A stretch of DNA of 64,000 nt from CAYJAZ01 sp964368455. Its GTDB lineage: Bacteria > Desulfobacterota > Desulfovibrionia > Desulfovibrionales > Desulfovibrionaceae. The notes under the pieces were generated by a model. The model was not told the origin of the DNA, made no database searches, and saw nothing but the letters and a program-made list of their open reading frames with translations. Positions 26,826 to 35,229 of this stretch are shown piece by piece. Made by a program: the position numbers and the translations under genes. Location of the stretch: NCBI GenBank assembly GCA_964368455.1, contig CAYJAZ010000007.1:62001-126000 (forward strand), given 5' to 3'. Numbering within the stretch: the first letter of the stretch is position 1; every line of letters begins with the position of its first letter.

Positions 26826-26844
26826 ATTGTATATTGTATACAAA
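26826..26844. promoter_or_regulatory. GntR-type operator before the M20 hydrolase
   Basis: TTGTATATTGTATACAA followed by A contains ATTGTATACAAA (26833-26844), 11 of 12 bases of the shared palindrome. It keeps the same TTGTAy extension on the left as the site at 22531. It ends 14 bases before the ATG, so a bound repressor could block the start of the hydrolase-Kor operon. Confidence 0.55.
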
Positions 26845-26858
26845 AAGTAGAGAGAATT

Positions 26859-28040
26859 ATGTTCAATAAAGATATTCAAGTGAAAATCGATGAGGCCATA
26901 GAAAGACTTAAATCTACTTGTTTAGAAGTTTCGCATTTTCTTAGTGATAATCCTGAAATTTCTGGTGAAGAAGAAAAATCTTGCTTATATATTTGCGAAT
27001 TTTTAAAAAAACAAGGCTATGAAGTAACAACACCTTTAAAAAATGTTGCACATTCTTTTTTAGCCATTGATCCAAAGAAAAAACATGATAAAAAGATAGC
27101 CATTTTTTGCGAATACGACGCTTTGCCAGATATTGGCCATGCGTGCGGGCATTCTCTTTCATGTGCTATGAGTTTGCTTGCTGCTCTTGCAATTAAAGAA
27201 GCTCTTGCTGATTTTCCAATGCAAATAGATATTATTGGTACACCGGCTGAAGAATTAGGTGGCGGCAAAATATTATTGGCTGATGCAGGAGCTTTTGACG
27301 GATATGAATTTGGTGCTATGGCACACTTATTTGGAACAACTAATCCATTCTTCAAAGTTATTGCTTCTTGCGATATGGAAGTGAAATTTTTTGGTAAAAG
27401 TGCCCACGCTTCAGTTGAGCCATGGGAAGGTAAGAATGCCTTAAACGGGCTTATGCTTTTTTATCACGCACTTGATATGCTTCGTCAGCATTTAGTGCCT
27501 GGCTGTCAAATACACGGAGTTGTTACTAATGGTGGTATTTTGCCAAGCATAGTGCCTGAAGAGGCTACTTGTTATTTCTATCCTAGAGCTGCTTCAATCA
27601 AAGAACTTGATGTTTTATGGGACAGAATGGAAAATTGTGCTAAGGGAGCTGCTTTAGCAACTGAAACAACTTGCGAAGTGAAGATGCTCTATAATAAATA
27701 CGGAGATATTTACATAGGGCCAAAAAATAAAGATTTACTCTTAAACATTTTTGATAATTTAGCCATTGATTTTGTGAAAGAGGAAACAGCATTTGGCTCA
27801 ACAGATGCTGGTAATGTGGATGTTATTATGCCAACCTATCATCCTGGTATTGGCATTGGTAATGATCCAGAAATTAAATTGCATTCCAAAGAATTTGCAG
27901 AGCTTGTCCGTAGTGATGCAGCCGAGCAAAGTCTTATAGAGGGTGCACGCGTTATTGCGAGTATTTGTTCAACTCTTGCTTATGATGAACAATTACTGAG
28001 TGAGATTCAGGCAGAGCATAGAAAACATCGTCAAGGTTAA
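26859..28040 (+). CDS. M20 family amidohydrolase (aminobenzoyl-glutamate/N-acyl amino acid hydrolase type)
   Basis: 393 residues of the M20D type. The metal site is read in EYDALPDIGHACGHSLS, AEELGGGK with the catalytic Glu, and AHLFGTTN. The dimerisation domain begins near VKFFGKSAHASVEPWEGKNALN. The C-terminal TDAGNVDVIMPTYHPGI supplies the last ligands. Such enzymes remove an acyl or aminobenzoyl group from amino acids or cleave dipeptide-like amides. The gene leads the operon for 2-oxoacid oxidation, so it probably frees the amino acid that enters the pathway. Confidence 0.87.
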   Translation: MFNKDIQVKIDEAIERLKSTCLEVSHFLSDNPEISGEEEKSCLYICEFLKKQGYEVTTPLKNVAHSFLAIDPKKKHDKKIAIFCEYDALPDIGHACGHSLSCAMSLLAALAIKEALADFPMQIDIIGTPAEELGGGKILLADAGAFDGYEFGAMAHLFGTTNPFFKVIASCDMEVKFFGKSAHASVEPWEGKNALNGLMLFYHALDMLRQHLVPGCQIHGVVTNGGILPSIVPEEATCYFYPRAASIKELDVLWDRMENCAKGAALATETTCEVKMLYNKYGDIYIGPKNKDLLLNIFDNLAIDFVKEETAFGSTDAGNVDVIMPTYHPGIGIGNDPEIKLHSKEFAELVRSDAAEQSLIEGARVIASICSTLAYDEQLLSEIQAEHRKHRQG

Positions 28041-28083
28041 TTTCTATACTCTTTGAATATTTATCATTAGAATGGAGGATTCT

Positions 28084-28278
28084 ATGAAAGCGAAAGCTAA
28101 AGTTGAATTATGCAAGGGTTGCCGAGTTTGCGTCGGTGCATGTCCTAAAAATGCTATCATACCTTTGGAAGATCTAAATAAAAAAGGTTATAAAGTTATT
28201 AGTATTGATGAAGAAAAGTGCATTGGTTGTGGTTTTTGCTACAAGATGTGCCCAGACTATGTTTTTGAAATCAATTGA
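28084..28278 (+). CDS. korD: 2-Oxoacid:ferredoxin oxidoreductase, delta (ferredoxin) subunit
   Basis: 64 residues from ATG 28084, which has GGAGG six bases upstream; the ATG at 28072 is part of that leader. Two 4Fe-4S motifs are complete (CKGCRVCVGACPKNA and CIGCGFCYKMCPDY). It is the electron-entry subunit of the enzyme encoded by the next three genes, and the D-A-B-C order is typical of the four-subunit 2-oxoglutarate or branched-chain type. Confidence 0.88.
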   Translation: MKAKAKVELCKGCRVCVGACPKNAIIPLEDLNKKGYKVISIDEEKCIGCGFCYKMCPDYVFEIN

Positions 28279-28295
28279 TTTTTAATGGAGTTGTC

Positions 28296-29372
28296 ATGGA
28301 AAAATTATTATTAAAAGGCAATGAAGCCTTAGCTGAATCTGCATTACGTGCTGGTTGCCGATTTTATGCAGGTTATCCAATCACACCACAAAGTGAAATT
28401 CTTGAATACATGTCTAAGCACATGGAAAAAAGAGGTGGTGTCTTTATTCAAGGTGAGTCAGAAGTAGCTTCTATCAGTATGATTTGGGGTGCTGCTGCAA
28501 CTGGAACAAGAAGTATGACTTCTTCATCTGGTCCTGGTTTTTCTCTCAAACAAGAAGGTATAGCATATCTTGCTTCTTATGGCATGCCATCAGTTATAGT
28601 AAGTGTTATGCGTTATGGTATTGGTGGTGGCGACATCACTCAAGGCCAAGATTCTTATCTACAAGCAACAAAAGGCGGCGGTAATGGCGATTATCGCTTA
28701 TTGACATTAGCACCAAATTCAGTGCAAGAATGTGCTCAATTTGCTTACGAAGCTTTTGATCTTGCTGAAAAATATCGTAATCCTGTGCTTATTTTGAGCG
28801 ATGGAGCTATTGGACAAATGGTTGAACCTTGTGTTTTACCAGAACCAAAAGAACATAATATAGATTCATACGATTGGATTATCAAAGGGCGTTCGCCTGA
28901 AGAAAATCCAGTAAAAGTAACAAATCTTAACTGGTATTGGGGCGATAAGGCTTGGGAAGAACATGTTATTGAAAAATATACAGTGATGACAAAAGAACAA
29001 CAACGTTGGGAAAGCTATCAAACAGAAGATGCTGAACTTATCTTTGTTGCCTTTGGTGTTTCTTCTAGAGTGTGTAAAAAAGCTGTGCAAAAAGCACGTA
29101 AAGAAGGCATTAAATTAGGATTAATTCGTCCTATTTCGCTTTGGCCTTATCCAAAAGAAGCTTTCAAAGACTTACCAAAGAATTTGAAAGGTTTTATGTC
29201 AGTTCAAATGGATATCACAGCTCAAATGGTTGAAGATATCTATATTGCAGACAAATTCAAACATCCTGTTTATGCCTATTCAACAGCTATTGCTATTCCA
29301 GAAGTAGACAAAGTTCTTGAAATGGCGAAAAAAGCACTTTCAGGTGAACTCGAGCCTAAGGAGGTTTTCTAA
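28296..29372 (+). CDS. korA: 2-Oxoacid:ferredoxin oxidoreductase, alpha subunit
   Basis: 358 residues from ATG 28296 (GGAG five bases upstream; an upstream TTG at 28275 is rejected). GNEALAESALRAGCRFYAGYPITPQSE is the alpha-subunit N-terminus, followed by QGESEVASISMIWGAAATG and SSGPGFSLKQEG. It binds one part of the TPP/CoA site of an enzyme that converts a 2-oxoacid, CoA and oxidised ferredoxin to acyl-CoA, CO2 and reduced ferredoxin. The stop overlaps the next start by one base. Confidence 0.9.
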   Translation: MEKLLLKGNEALAESALRAGCRFYAGYPITPQSEILEYMSKHMEKRGGVFIQGESEVASISMIWGAAATGTRSMTSSSGPGFSLKQEGIAYLASYGMPSVIVSVMRYGIGGGDITQGQDSYLQATKGGGNGDYRLLTLAPNSVQECAQFAYEAFDLAEKYRNPVLILSDGAIGQMVEPCVLPEPKEHNIDSYDWIIKGRSPEENPVKVTNLNWYWGDKAWEEHVIEKYTVMTKEQQRWESYQTEDAELIFVAFGVSSRVCKKAVQKARKEGIKLGLIRPISLWPYPKEAFKDLPKNLKGFMSVQMDITAQMVEDIYIADKFKHPVYAYSTAIAIPEVDKVLEMAKKALSGELEPKEVF

Positions 29373-30127
29373 TGCCAGCTTTTTCAAAACCTAGCTCTAT
29401 TGTAAAGCAAAGTGGCTACTGCGGTGGCTGTGGACACGGAATTATTCAAAGAATGATTGCTGAATCTTTAGAAGAATTAAATGTTGCTAATAAAGCGATT
29501 AACGTTGTTGATATTGCTTGCTGTTTCTGGTCTTTAGATTCATTAGATTATGACGGTATTGCTGGCCCTCACGGCCGTTGTGCAGCCGTTGCAACAGCTG
29601 TAAAGCAAACTCGTCCTGATAGCGTTGTCTTTATCCACGCTGGTGATGGTGCTTCTTATGGTATTGGCTTTTTAGAAACAACCTATGCAGCTGTAAGAGA
29701 TGTGCCTATTACAATGATTATTGTGAATAATGGTATCTTTGGTATGACAGGCGGACAAATGTGTCCTGCAACAACAATGCTTGGCCAAAAAACTGTGAGC
29801 TCGCCTAGTGGTAGAAATCAAGAATCTCACGGTAAACCGCATGATTTTCTTAAAACTTTAGCTGGTTATGACATTGAATTTGCAGCTAGAGGTGCATTAT
29901 ACAATGCAAAAGAAGTCACTAAGACAAAAGAATATATTAAAAAAGCTTTCCAAAATCAATTAGATAAGAAAGGTTTTTCAGTTATAGAAATTGTATCTCC
30001 ATGTCCAACAAACTGGAATATGGAACCAGTTGATGCAAATGCTAAAATTGAAAGCGATGTTTGTACATTCTTTGTGCCTGGCGTATACGCTGATCGTACA
30101 AATAATAAGGATGGAGGAAACAAGTAA
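29372..30127 (+). CDS. korB: 2-Oxoacid:ferredoxin oxidoreductase, beta (TPP-binding) subunit
   Basis: 251 residues. YCGGCGHGIIQRMI, GPHGRCAAVATAVKQ and HAGDGASYGIGFLETTYAA...VNNGIFGMTGGQ are the TPP and magnesium motifs of the beta subunit. It shares single-base overlaps with the genes on both sides, so the subunits are translationally coupled. The short form lacking a ferredoxin extension fits the four-subunit enzyme. Confidence 0.9.
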   Translation: MPAFSKPSSIVKQSGYCGGCGHGIIQRMIAESLEELNVANKAINVVDIACCFWSLDSLDYDGIAGPHGRCAAVATAVKQTRPDSVVFIHAGDGASYGIGFLETTYAAVRDVPITMIIVNNGIFGMTGGQMCPATTMLGQKTVSSPSGRNQESHGKPHDFLKTLAGYDIEFAARGALYNAKEVTKTKEYIKKAFQNQLDKKGFSVIEIVSPCPTNWNMEPVDANAKIESDVCTFFVPGVYADRTNNKDGGNK

Positions 30128-30663
30128 TGATGAATATTGAAATGATTATTTCTGGCTTTGGCGGACAAGGCGTTCTAACTGCTGGCTTAGTTGCTATTCA
30201 AGTGGCTTCTGATCTTGGTAAAAACGTTCTTTGGAGCCCATCTTACGGATCAGAAATGCGTGGTGGAACAGCAAACTGTAATGTTATCATAAGTGATGAA
30301 GAAACAGGTAGTCCATATTTGCCAACTTGTGATATATTGCTTGCTTTGAACGAACCTTCACTTGATAAATTTGCTAATGTAGTACGTGAAAATGGTATTA
30401 TTGTTGTGAATGAATCTATTGTTGATGCAAATTATGCTTATCCAGACAATGTCAAAGTTGTTAAAGTAAAGGCAACAGGCATAGCAAATGATCTTCAAAA
30501 CCTTAGAGGAACAAACCTTGTTATGTTAGGTGCATTTTTAAAAGCAACAAATGCTTTTGAACTTGAAACCTTTGTACAAGGTGTTGATAACTACTTTGCA
30601 AAAAAAGGCAAAGTCAACACAAAAAATGCTGACTGTATTCGTGCTGGATACGAAGCTGTATAA
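30127..30663 (+). CDS. korC: 2-Oxoacid:ferredoxin oxidoreductase, gamma subunit
   Basis: 178 residues with the gamma-subunit start ISGFGGQGVLTAGLVAIQ and the SPSYGSEMRGGTANC motif. It completes the KorDABC complex. The choice of 2-oxoglutarate over branched-chain or aromatic 2-oxoacids cannot be made by eye; kor symbols are used for convenience. Confidence 0.9.
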   Translation: MMNIEMIISGFGGQGVLTAGLVAIQVASDLGKNVLWSPSYGSEMRGGTANCNVIISDEETGSPYLPTCDILLALNEPSLDKFANVVRENGIIVVNESIVDANYAYPDNVKVVKVKATGIANDLQNLRGTNLVMLGAFLKATNAFELETFVQGVDNYFAKKGKVNTKNADCIRAGYEAV

Positions 30664-30671
30664 GGTAAAAT

Positions 30672-32762
30672 ATGCGCGATATCTCAAAATTATTAAAACC
30701 TAAAAAGATTGCAGTTATTGGTGCAAGTGAAAAAGACGGCTTTGGCGGCGACACTTGCAGAACAATTCTTAGCTATACAAAAGATCTTTCAAAGGTTTAT
30801 TTCATCAATCCAAAACGTGATGAAATTTTTGGGCAAAAATGCTACCACACAGTAGCAGAGCTTCCAACTGATATAGACTTAGCTATTATTTGCACTCCGC
30901 AATCTATAGTTGAATCTCTCTTGAAAGAAGCGGCTCAAAAAGGTTGTAAAGGTGCTGTTGTTTTTGCTTCAAATTATGGTGAAACTGGCCCTGCTGGTAA
31001 AGAAAGAGAAGCATCACTTTGTAAAATTTGCGACGAATTAGGCATTGCTCTTATGGGGCCAAATTGTGCTGGTTTTGCAAACTATATTGACGATGTCTAT
31101 TCATTTGCTTTCTTGACTGAAAAAAGAGAAAGATGCGGTAATATAGGCATGGTCTCACAAAGTGGGCAGGTGTGCTTATCAGGCCTTGATAGTCCTGGTA
31201 TGAAATTTTCTTATCTTATTTCATCAGGCAATAGTGCTCATCTTCGTGTAGAAGAGTATATGAGTTTCTTAGTTGACGATGAAGACACTAAAGTTGTTTG
31301 CTGTTATATTGAAGGCGTTGTGCACACAGATATCTTTGTGGACGCCCTCAAAAGAGCAGCCCTCAAAAGAAAGCCAGTCATTATTCTCAAAAGCGGCCGT
31401 TCAAATAAAGCGGCAATGCTTGCAGCTTCGCATACAGGAAGTTTGTCTGGTTCAGATAAGGCTTTTGATGCAGCTATTGAAAAATATAATGCAATTAGAG
31501 TTGATGACTTACAAGAACTTCTTGCTACAGCTCAACTTTTCTCAGTGATGAAAGAATACCCAACAAAGCCAGTGTATGCTTCTTTGAACGTATCTGGTGG
31601 TGAATCTGGTATCACAGCTGACGCTGCCTTTATCAATGACATTGAACTTGCAGACTTTAGTGATGAAACTTTAGCAAAGCTTAAAGAAATCATGCCTGAA
31701 TACGCAACAGCAAGTAATCCACTTGATATGACAGCAACTCTTGCCTACGATCCAGAAAAAATGGCACAAGCCATAAAGATTATTTCTGCTGATCAAAGTG
31801 TTGGCGCTCTTATTATTGGATATACAATTCCTTTAGACATCATCGACACTACTCCGCAAAAAATGGTAGAAGGTGTTGAATTAGCTTTAAAAGAAAATGT
31901 AAAACCATTGATTTGGATGCCATTTGTTGAGCATACAAAAAATCCTGAACTTCACGATAAATTATTGAGCTTAAATGTTCCAATAACTCCTGCTACTCTT
32001 TATGGTTATAAGGTATTGCAAAATTTGAATAAATTTATTTCTTATAATCCAGAAGATCACAGGCTTGAATTTAAATCACCGAAATTTGCTGGCGAAAGCA
32101 TTCAGTCATTCTCTGAATTTGGCTCTCTAACTTTACTTGAAGAAGCTGGAATAGATGTAGGCAAGATGTTTTTAGTAGAATCCGAAGATGAGTTAGAAAA
32201 AGCTTGTAAAGAATTAGGTTTTCCTGTAGTATTAAAAATTGATTCGCCTGACATATTACACAAGTCTGATGTTGGTGGTGTAAAGCTCAATCTCAAGACA
32301 ATTGAAGATGCAAAAAATGCATATCATCAAATACTTGAAAATGCTAAAAAACATTGCCCACACGCTCGTGATGTGCGTATTCTTGTGAAAGAAATGAGCC
32401 CAGCGGGAATGGAGATGATTGTTGGTGTAAACAATGATGACCAATTTGGGCCAATTATCATGATAGGTTTGGGTGGAATCTTTGTGGAAGTGTTTAAAGA
32501 TGTTCAGCTAGCTCCAGCTCCTCTTAATAAAAATGAGGCTATTAAGATGATAGAGCGATTGAAAGGCTATAAGCTTCTCAATGGCTACAGGGGCGGGAAA
32601 GTTGCTGATATCGATGCATGTGCTGATTTTGTTGTTAAAATTTCAGAATACGCCTATGCAAATGTAAATAAATTAAAAGAGTTGGATGTGAATCCTCTCT
32701 TTGTATACGAAAATGGACAAGGCGTTTGCCCTGCTGATGGTTTGATTGTCTTTAAGCAGTAA
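30672..32762 (+). CDS. ADP-forming acyl-CoA synthetase, fused alpha and beta subunits
   Basis: 696 residues. The CoA-binding domain starts at IAVIGASEKDGFGGDTC. The phospho-histidine is H254 in AASHTGSLSGSD. The beta part (from about 470) is an ATP-grasp domain (FPVVLKIDSPDILHKSDVGGVKLNL, GVNNDDQFGPIIMIGLGGIFVE, ELDVNPLFV). The family converts acyl-CoA, ADP and phosphate to acid, CoA and ATP. Placed eight bases after korC, it would recover ATP from the acyl-CoA made there, as in peptide-fermenting Thermococcales. The acyl specificity is unknown. Confidence 0.9.
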   Translation: MRDISKLLKPKKIAVIGASEKDGFGGDTCRTILSYTKDLSKVYFINPKRDEIFGQKCYHTVAELPTDIDLAIICTPQSIVESLLKEAAQKGCKGAVVFASNYGETGPAGKEREASLCKICDELGIALMGPNCAGFANYIDDVYSFAFLTEKRERCGNIGMVSQSGQVCLSGLDSPGMKFSYLISSGNSAHLRVEEYMSFLVDDEDTKVVCCYIEGVVHTDIFVDALKRAALKRKPVIILKSGRSNKAAMLAASHTGSLSGSDKAFDAAIEKYNAIRVDDLQELLATAQLFSVMKEYPTKPVYASLNVSGGESGITADAAFINDIELADFSDETLAKLKEIMPEYATASNPLDMTATLAYDPEKMAQAIKIISADQSVGALIIGYTIPLDIIDTTPQKMVEGVELALKENVKPLIWMPFVEHTKNPELHDKLLSLNVPITPATLYGYKVLQNLNKFISYNPEDHRLEFKSPKFAGESIQSFSEFGSLTLLEEAGIDVGKMFLVESEDELEKACKELGFPVVLKIDSPDILHKSDVGGVKLNLKTIEDAKNAYHQILENAKKHCPHARDVRILVKEMSPAGMEMIVGVNNDDQFGPIIMIGLGGIFVEVFKDVQLAPAPLNKNEAIKMIERLKGYKLLNGYRGGKVADIDACADFVVKISEYAYANVNKLKELDVNPLFVYENGQGVCPADGLIVFKQ

Positions 32763-34295
32763 GTGAATGTCGAAAAAGTATGTATGAAAGATTTTAAGAA
32801 TACGGATTTATCTATTGTTATACCAACTTTGTTGGTGACAGCTGTGGTTGTAGTGACGCTTTTCTTTTTTCCAGTTCAAGCAAAAGAAATTGTAAATGAA
32901 ACATTTACTTATATTATTTCAGACTTTGGATGGCTCTACTATCTTAGTTGTATGGTTTCTTTTGTATTCTTACTTTGGGTTACTTTTTCAAAATTCGGCG
33001 ACATGAAATTAGGTTTGCCAACTGACAAACCTGTCTATAGTAATCTCACTTGGGCTGGTATGCTCTTTACTTCAGGAGTAGGCTCAAGTGCGGTTATTTT
33101 AGGTTTTTTAGAGCCTGTATACTATATTATACAACCTCCCTTTCATTTAGAGCCTTTTAGTACAGAAGCTTATGAATTTGCTCATATGTATGGGCAATTC
33201 CATTGGGGGCCAAGTGCGTGGATTTTCTATGTGCCTGCAATTGTAGCTCTTTCTGTGGTGATTTATAAATTTAATGCTAATGCACTGAGAATGAGTTCTG
33301 TCACAGATGCAATGCTTACTGGTAAGACAAAGACTATTGTGGGCAAGGCTTTAGATATTCTTGTAATGTTTGCTATTACAGCGAGTATTTCCACATCATT
33401 AGGGCTTGGAGTTCCTATTGTTTCACAGCTTTTAAGCGAATTATTTAATGTAAAACAAGGGCTTTTATTAGACGTTATTGTTATATCAATATGGATTTTA
33501 CTCTTTTCTTTTAGTGTTTTTAGAGGCTTAGATAAAGGAATAAAACTCTTTTCTGATATCAATATGGTTGTATTATTTGTCTTTTTAGTTGTTATGCTTG
33601 CTCTTGGGCCAACTGTTGATATTCTTAAAATGGAAATAAATTCTATTGGCCTTTATTTCAATGAATTTATTAGAATAAATACATGGACAGATCCTTTTGG
33701 CGACGGAAAATTCCTTGAAGCTTGGACTGTCTTTTATTGGGGTTGGTGGCTTGCATTTATGCCTATGATGGCTTTATTTATTGTTCGAATTTCTAAAGGG
33801 CGTACATTAAAAGAAGTTCTGTGGCAGCAACTTATTTGGGGTTCATTTGGTTGTTGGTGTTGTTTTGCTATCTTTGGAGGTTATTCACTTTTCTTAGAAC
33901 AAAGCGGCCTACTTGAACTTTCAAAAATACTGACTGATAGTGGGCAAAATATAGCATTTATTGAAATTATCAAAACTCTTCCTATTGCAGAATTTTTCAT
34001 GGCAGTTGTTTGTGTATTATTACTTGTCTTTCTTTCAACTACTATAGATTCAGCTGCTTATGTTCTTGCGAGCTGTGCTACAAAAGATTTACACATTGAC
34101 GAACAGCCATCACGCCCTTCACGAATTTTCTGGGCATCTGTGCTTGGTGTTTTGTCTGTTGGGCTTTTAGTTGTGAATGAATTACGTGCTGTACAAACAA
34201 TTTCTCTTATTGCAGGGCTTCCTATGATAGCTGTGCAAGGGTTTTTATGTTATAGTGGTGTGAAATTATTGAAAAAAATCTATTTCAATGCATAA
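32763..34295 (+). CDS. BCCT family (betaine/carnitine/choline) transporter
   Basis: 510 residues, about twelve membrane segments. FYWGWWLAFMP followed by FIVRISKGRTLKEV is the BCCT signature, and FHWGPSAWIFYVPA precedes it. The frame opens with GTG directly after the synthetase stop; ATG 32784 is an equally possible start and neither has a strong ribosome site. The family moves quaternary amines and some related amino acid derivatives, usually with sodium or protons. Being last in the catabolic operon, it may bring in the substrate instead of an osmolyte (inference). Confidence 0.87.
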   Translation: MNVEKVCMKDFKNTDLSIVIPTLLVTAVVVVTLFFFPVQAKEIVNETFTYIISDFGWLYYLSCMVSFVFLLWVTFSKFGDMKLGLPTDKPVYSNLTWAGMLFTSGVGSSAVILGFLEPVYYIIQPPFHLEPFSTEAYEFAHMYGQFHWGPSAWIFYVPAIVALSVVIYKFNANALRMSSVTDAMLTGKTKTIVGKALDILVMFAITASISTSLGLGVPIVSQLLSELFNVKQGLLLDVIVISIWILLFSFSVFRGLDKGIKLFSDINMVVLFVFLVVMLALGPTVDILKMEINSIGLYFNEFIRINTWTDPFGDGKFLEAWTVFYWGWWLAFMPMMALFIVRISKGRTLKEVLWQQLIWGSFGCWCCFAIFGGYSLFLEQSGLLELSKILTDSGQNIAFIEIIKTLPIAEFFMAVVCVLLLVFLSTTIDSAAYVLASCATKDLHIDEQPSRPSRIFWASVLGVLSVGLLVVNELRAVQTISLIAGLPMIAVQGFLCYSGVKLLKKIYFNA

Positions 34296-34324
34296 AATTT
34301 ATTGAAAATAAAAAATATATATAG

Positions 34325-34358
34325 AAAAAGGAATTTGTTTTTCAAATTCCTTTTTTTA
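34325..34358. terminator. Bidirectional terminator between BCCT and GntR genes
   Basis: AAAAAGGAATTTG (34325-34337) and CAAATTCCTTTTT (34343-34355) pair around TTTTT, with T-runs on both strands. Confidence 0.88.
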
Positions 34359-34372
34359 TATCTTACTTTTTA

Positions 34373-35029
34373 TTAATGTTTAGTATCGTTTTGAAAGAGT
34401 AATTTTTCATCTACAATATAAGTCCAATGTGATCTAATTACTTTTTCAAGTAATATTAGGTCTTTTTGTTTAAAAGCTTCTAGAATTATATTGTGTTCTT
34501 CATTATTTAAACTATAGGCTTTAAATACGTCTTTGTCCTTACTCATATAAGTATGTGGAACGTGACTGAATTTGAGAGAATATAAAGTGTCTTTGAGGAA
34601 TTGGTTTTTGCATTTATCCGCATAGATATTGTGAAATGCAATTTGTAAATTTGAATAATCAATGAAATTTTCAAATTCAATAGCAATATTTATTTTTGCA
34701 ATTATTTCAGACATTTTTCTATAGTCGATGTCATGCATAAAAGGGCAGGCTAAAACAGCAACAGCACTATCAACATAGGCAATAGTTTCATAAACTTCCA
34801 TTGCTTTGTTTAGATCATGCATCTTGATGAAAAAGCCTCTATAGGGTATTTTTGTAATAAAGCCTTCAAAGGCAAGCTGATTCAATGCTTCACGTACAGG
34901 CGTGCGACTAACTCCTAATGCATTTGCAATAGGAACTTCACTCAACTTATCTCCAACAGAAAATTCTTTACTCTGAATTTTTTCTGTTAAAAATTGATAG
35001 ATTTCTTCTTTTAATAAATCTTTTGCCAT
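34373..35029 (-). CDS. GntR family transcriptional regulator, FCD (FadR-like) subgroup
   Basis: 218 residues. The N-terminal winged helix has GDKLSEVPIANALGVSRTPVREALNQLAFEGFI. The all-helical C-terminal FCD domain carries the metal-binding pattern in part, with FHNIYADKC, EEHNIILEAF and RSHWTYIVDE. FCD proteins bind palindromes centred on GTnnAC, and ATTGTATACAAT occurs at four places in the upstream catabolic cluster, making this the best candidate for its repressor. A metabolite of the pathway is the likely inducer. No copy of the palindrome is seen at its own promoter. Confidence 0.88.
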   Translation of the reverse strand: MAKDLLKEEIYQFLTEKIQSKEFSVGDKLSEVPIANALGVSRTPVREALNQLAFEGFITKIPYRGFFIKMHDLNKAMEVYETIAYVDSAVAVLACPFMHDIDYRKMSEIIAKINIAIEFENFIDYSNLQIAFHNIYADKCKNQFLKDTLYSLKFSHVPHTYMSKDKDVFKAYSLNNEEHNIILEAFKQKDLILLEKVIRSHWTYIVDEKLLFQNDTKH

Positions 35030-35229
35030 AAATATTTCCTTTATACTTTATTATAGTGCATTATGGAGCAAAAAGCAAGAGCTTTATGAATGAAATCACT
35101 TCATTAGCAATAGAAAATTTTTATAAAAAAATACTGTTCGAGAAATAAATATCTATACTTTTTCTTTGATTTATAGTATTTTTCAGAGTATAAAATAACT
35201 GAAATTTGCTGTGTGGGTGGAACTTTTAT

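Noticed and set aside
32763..34295. BCCT gene as a simple osmoprotectant importer
   Set aside because: It abuts the acyl-CoA synthetase stop with no promoter between, which fits the catabolic operon better; osmolyte uptake is not excluded.
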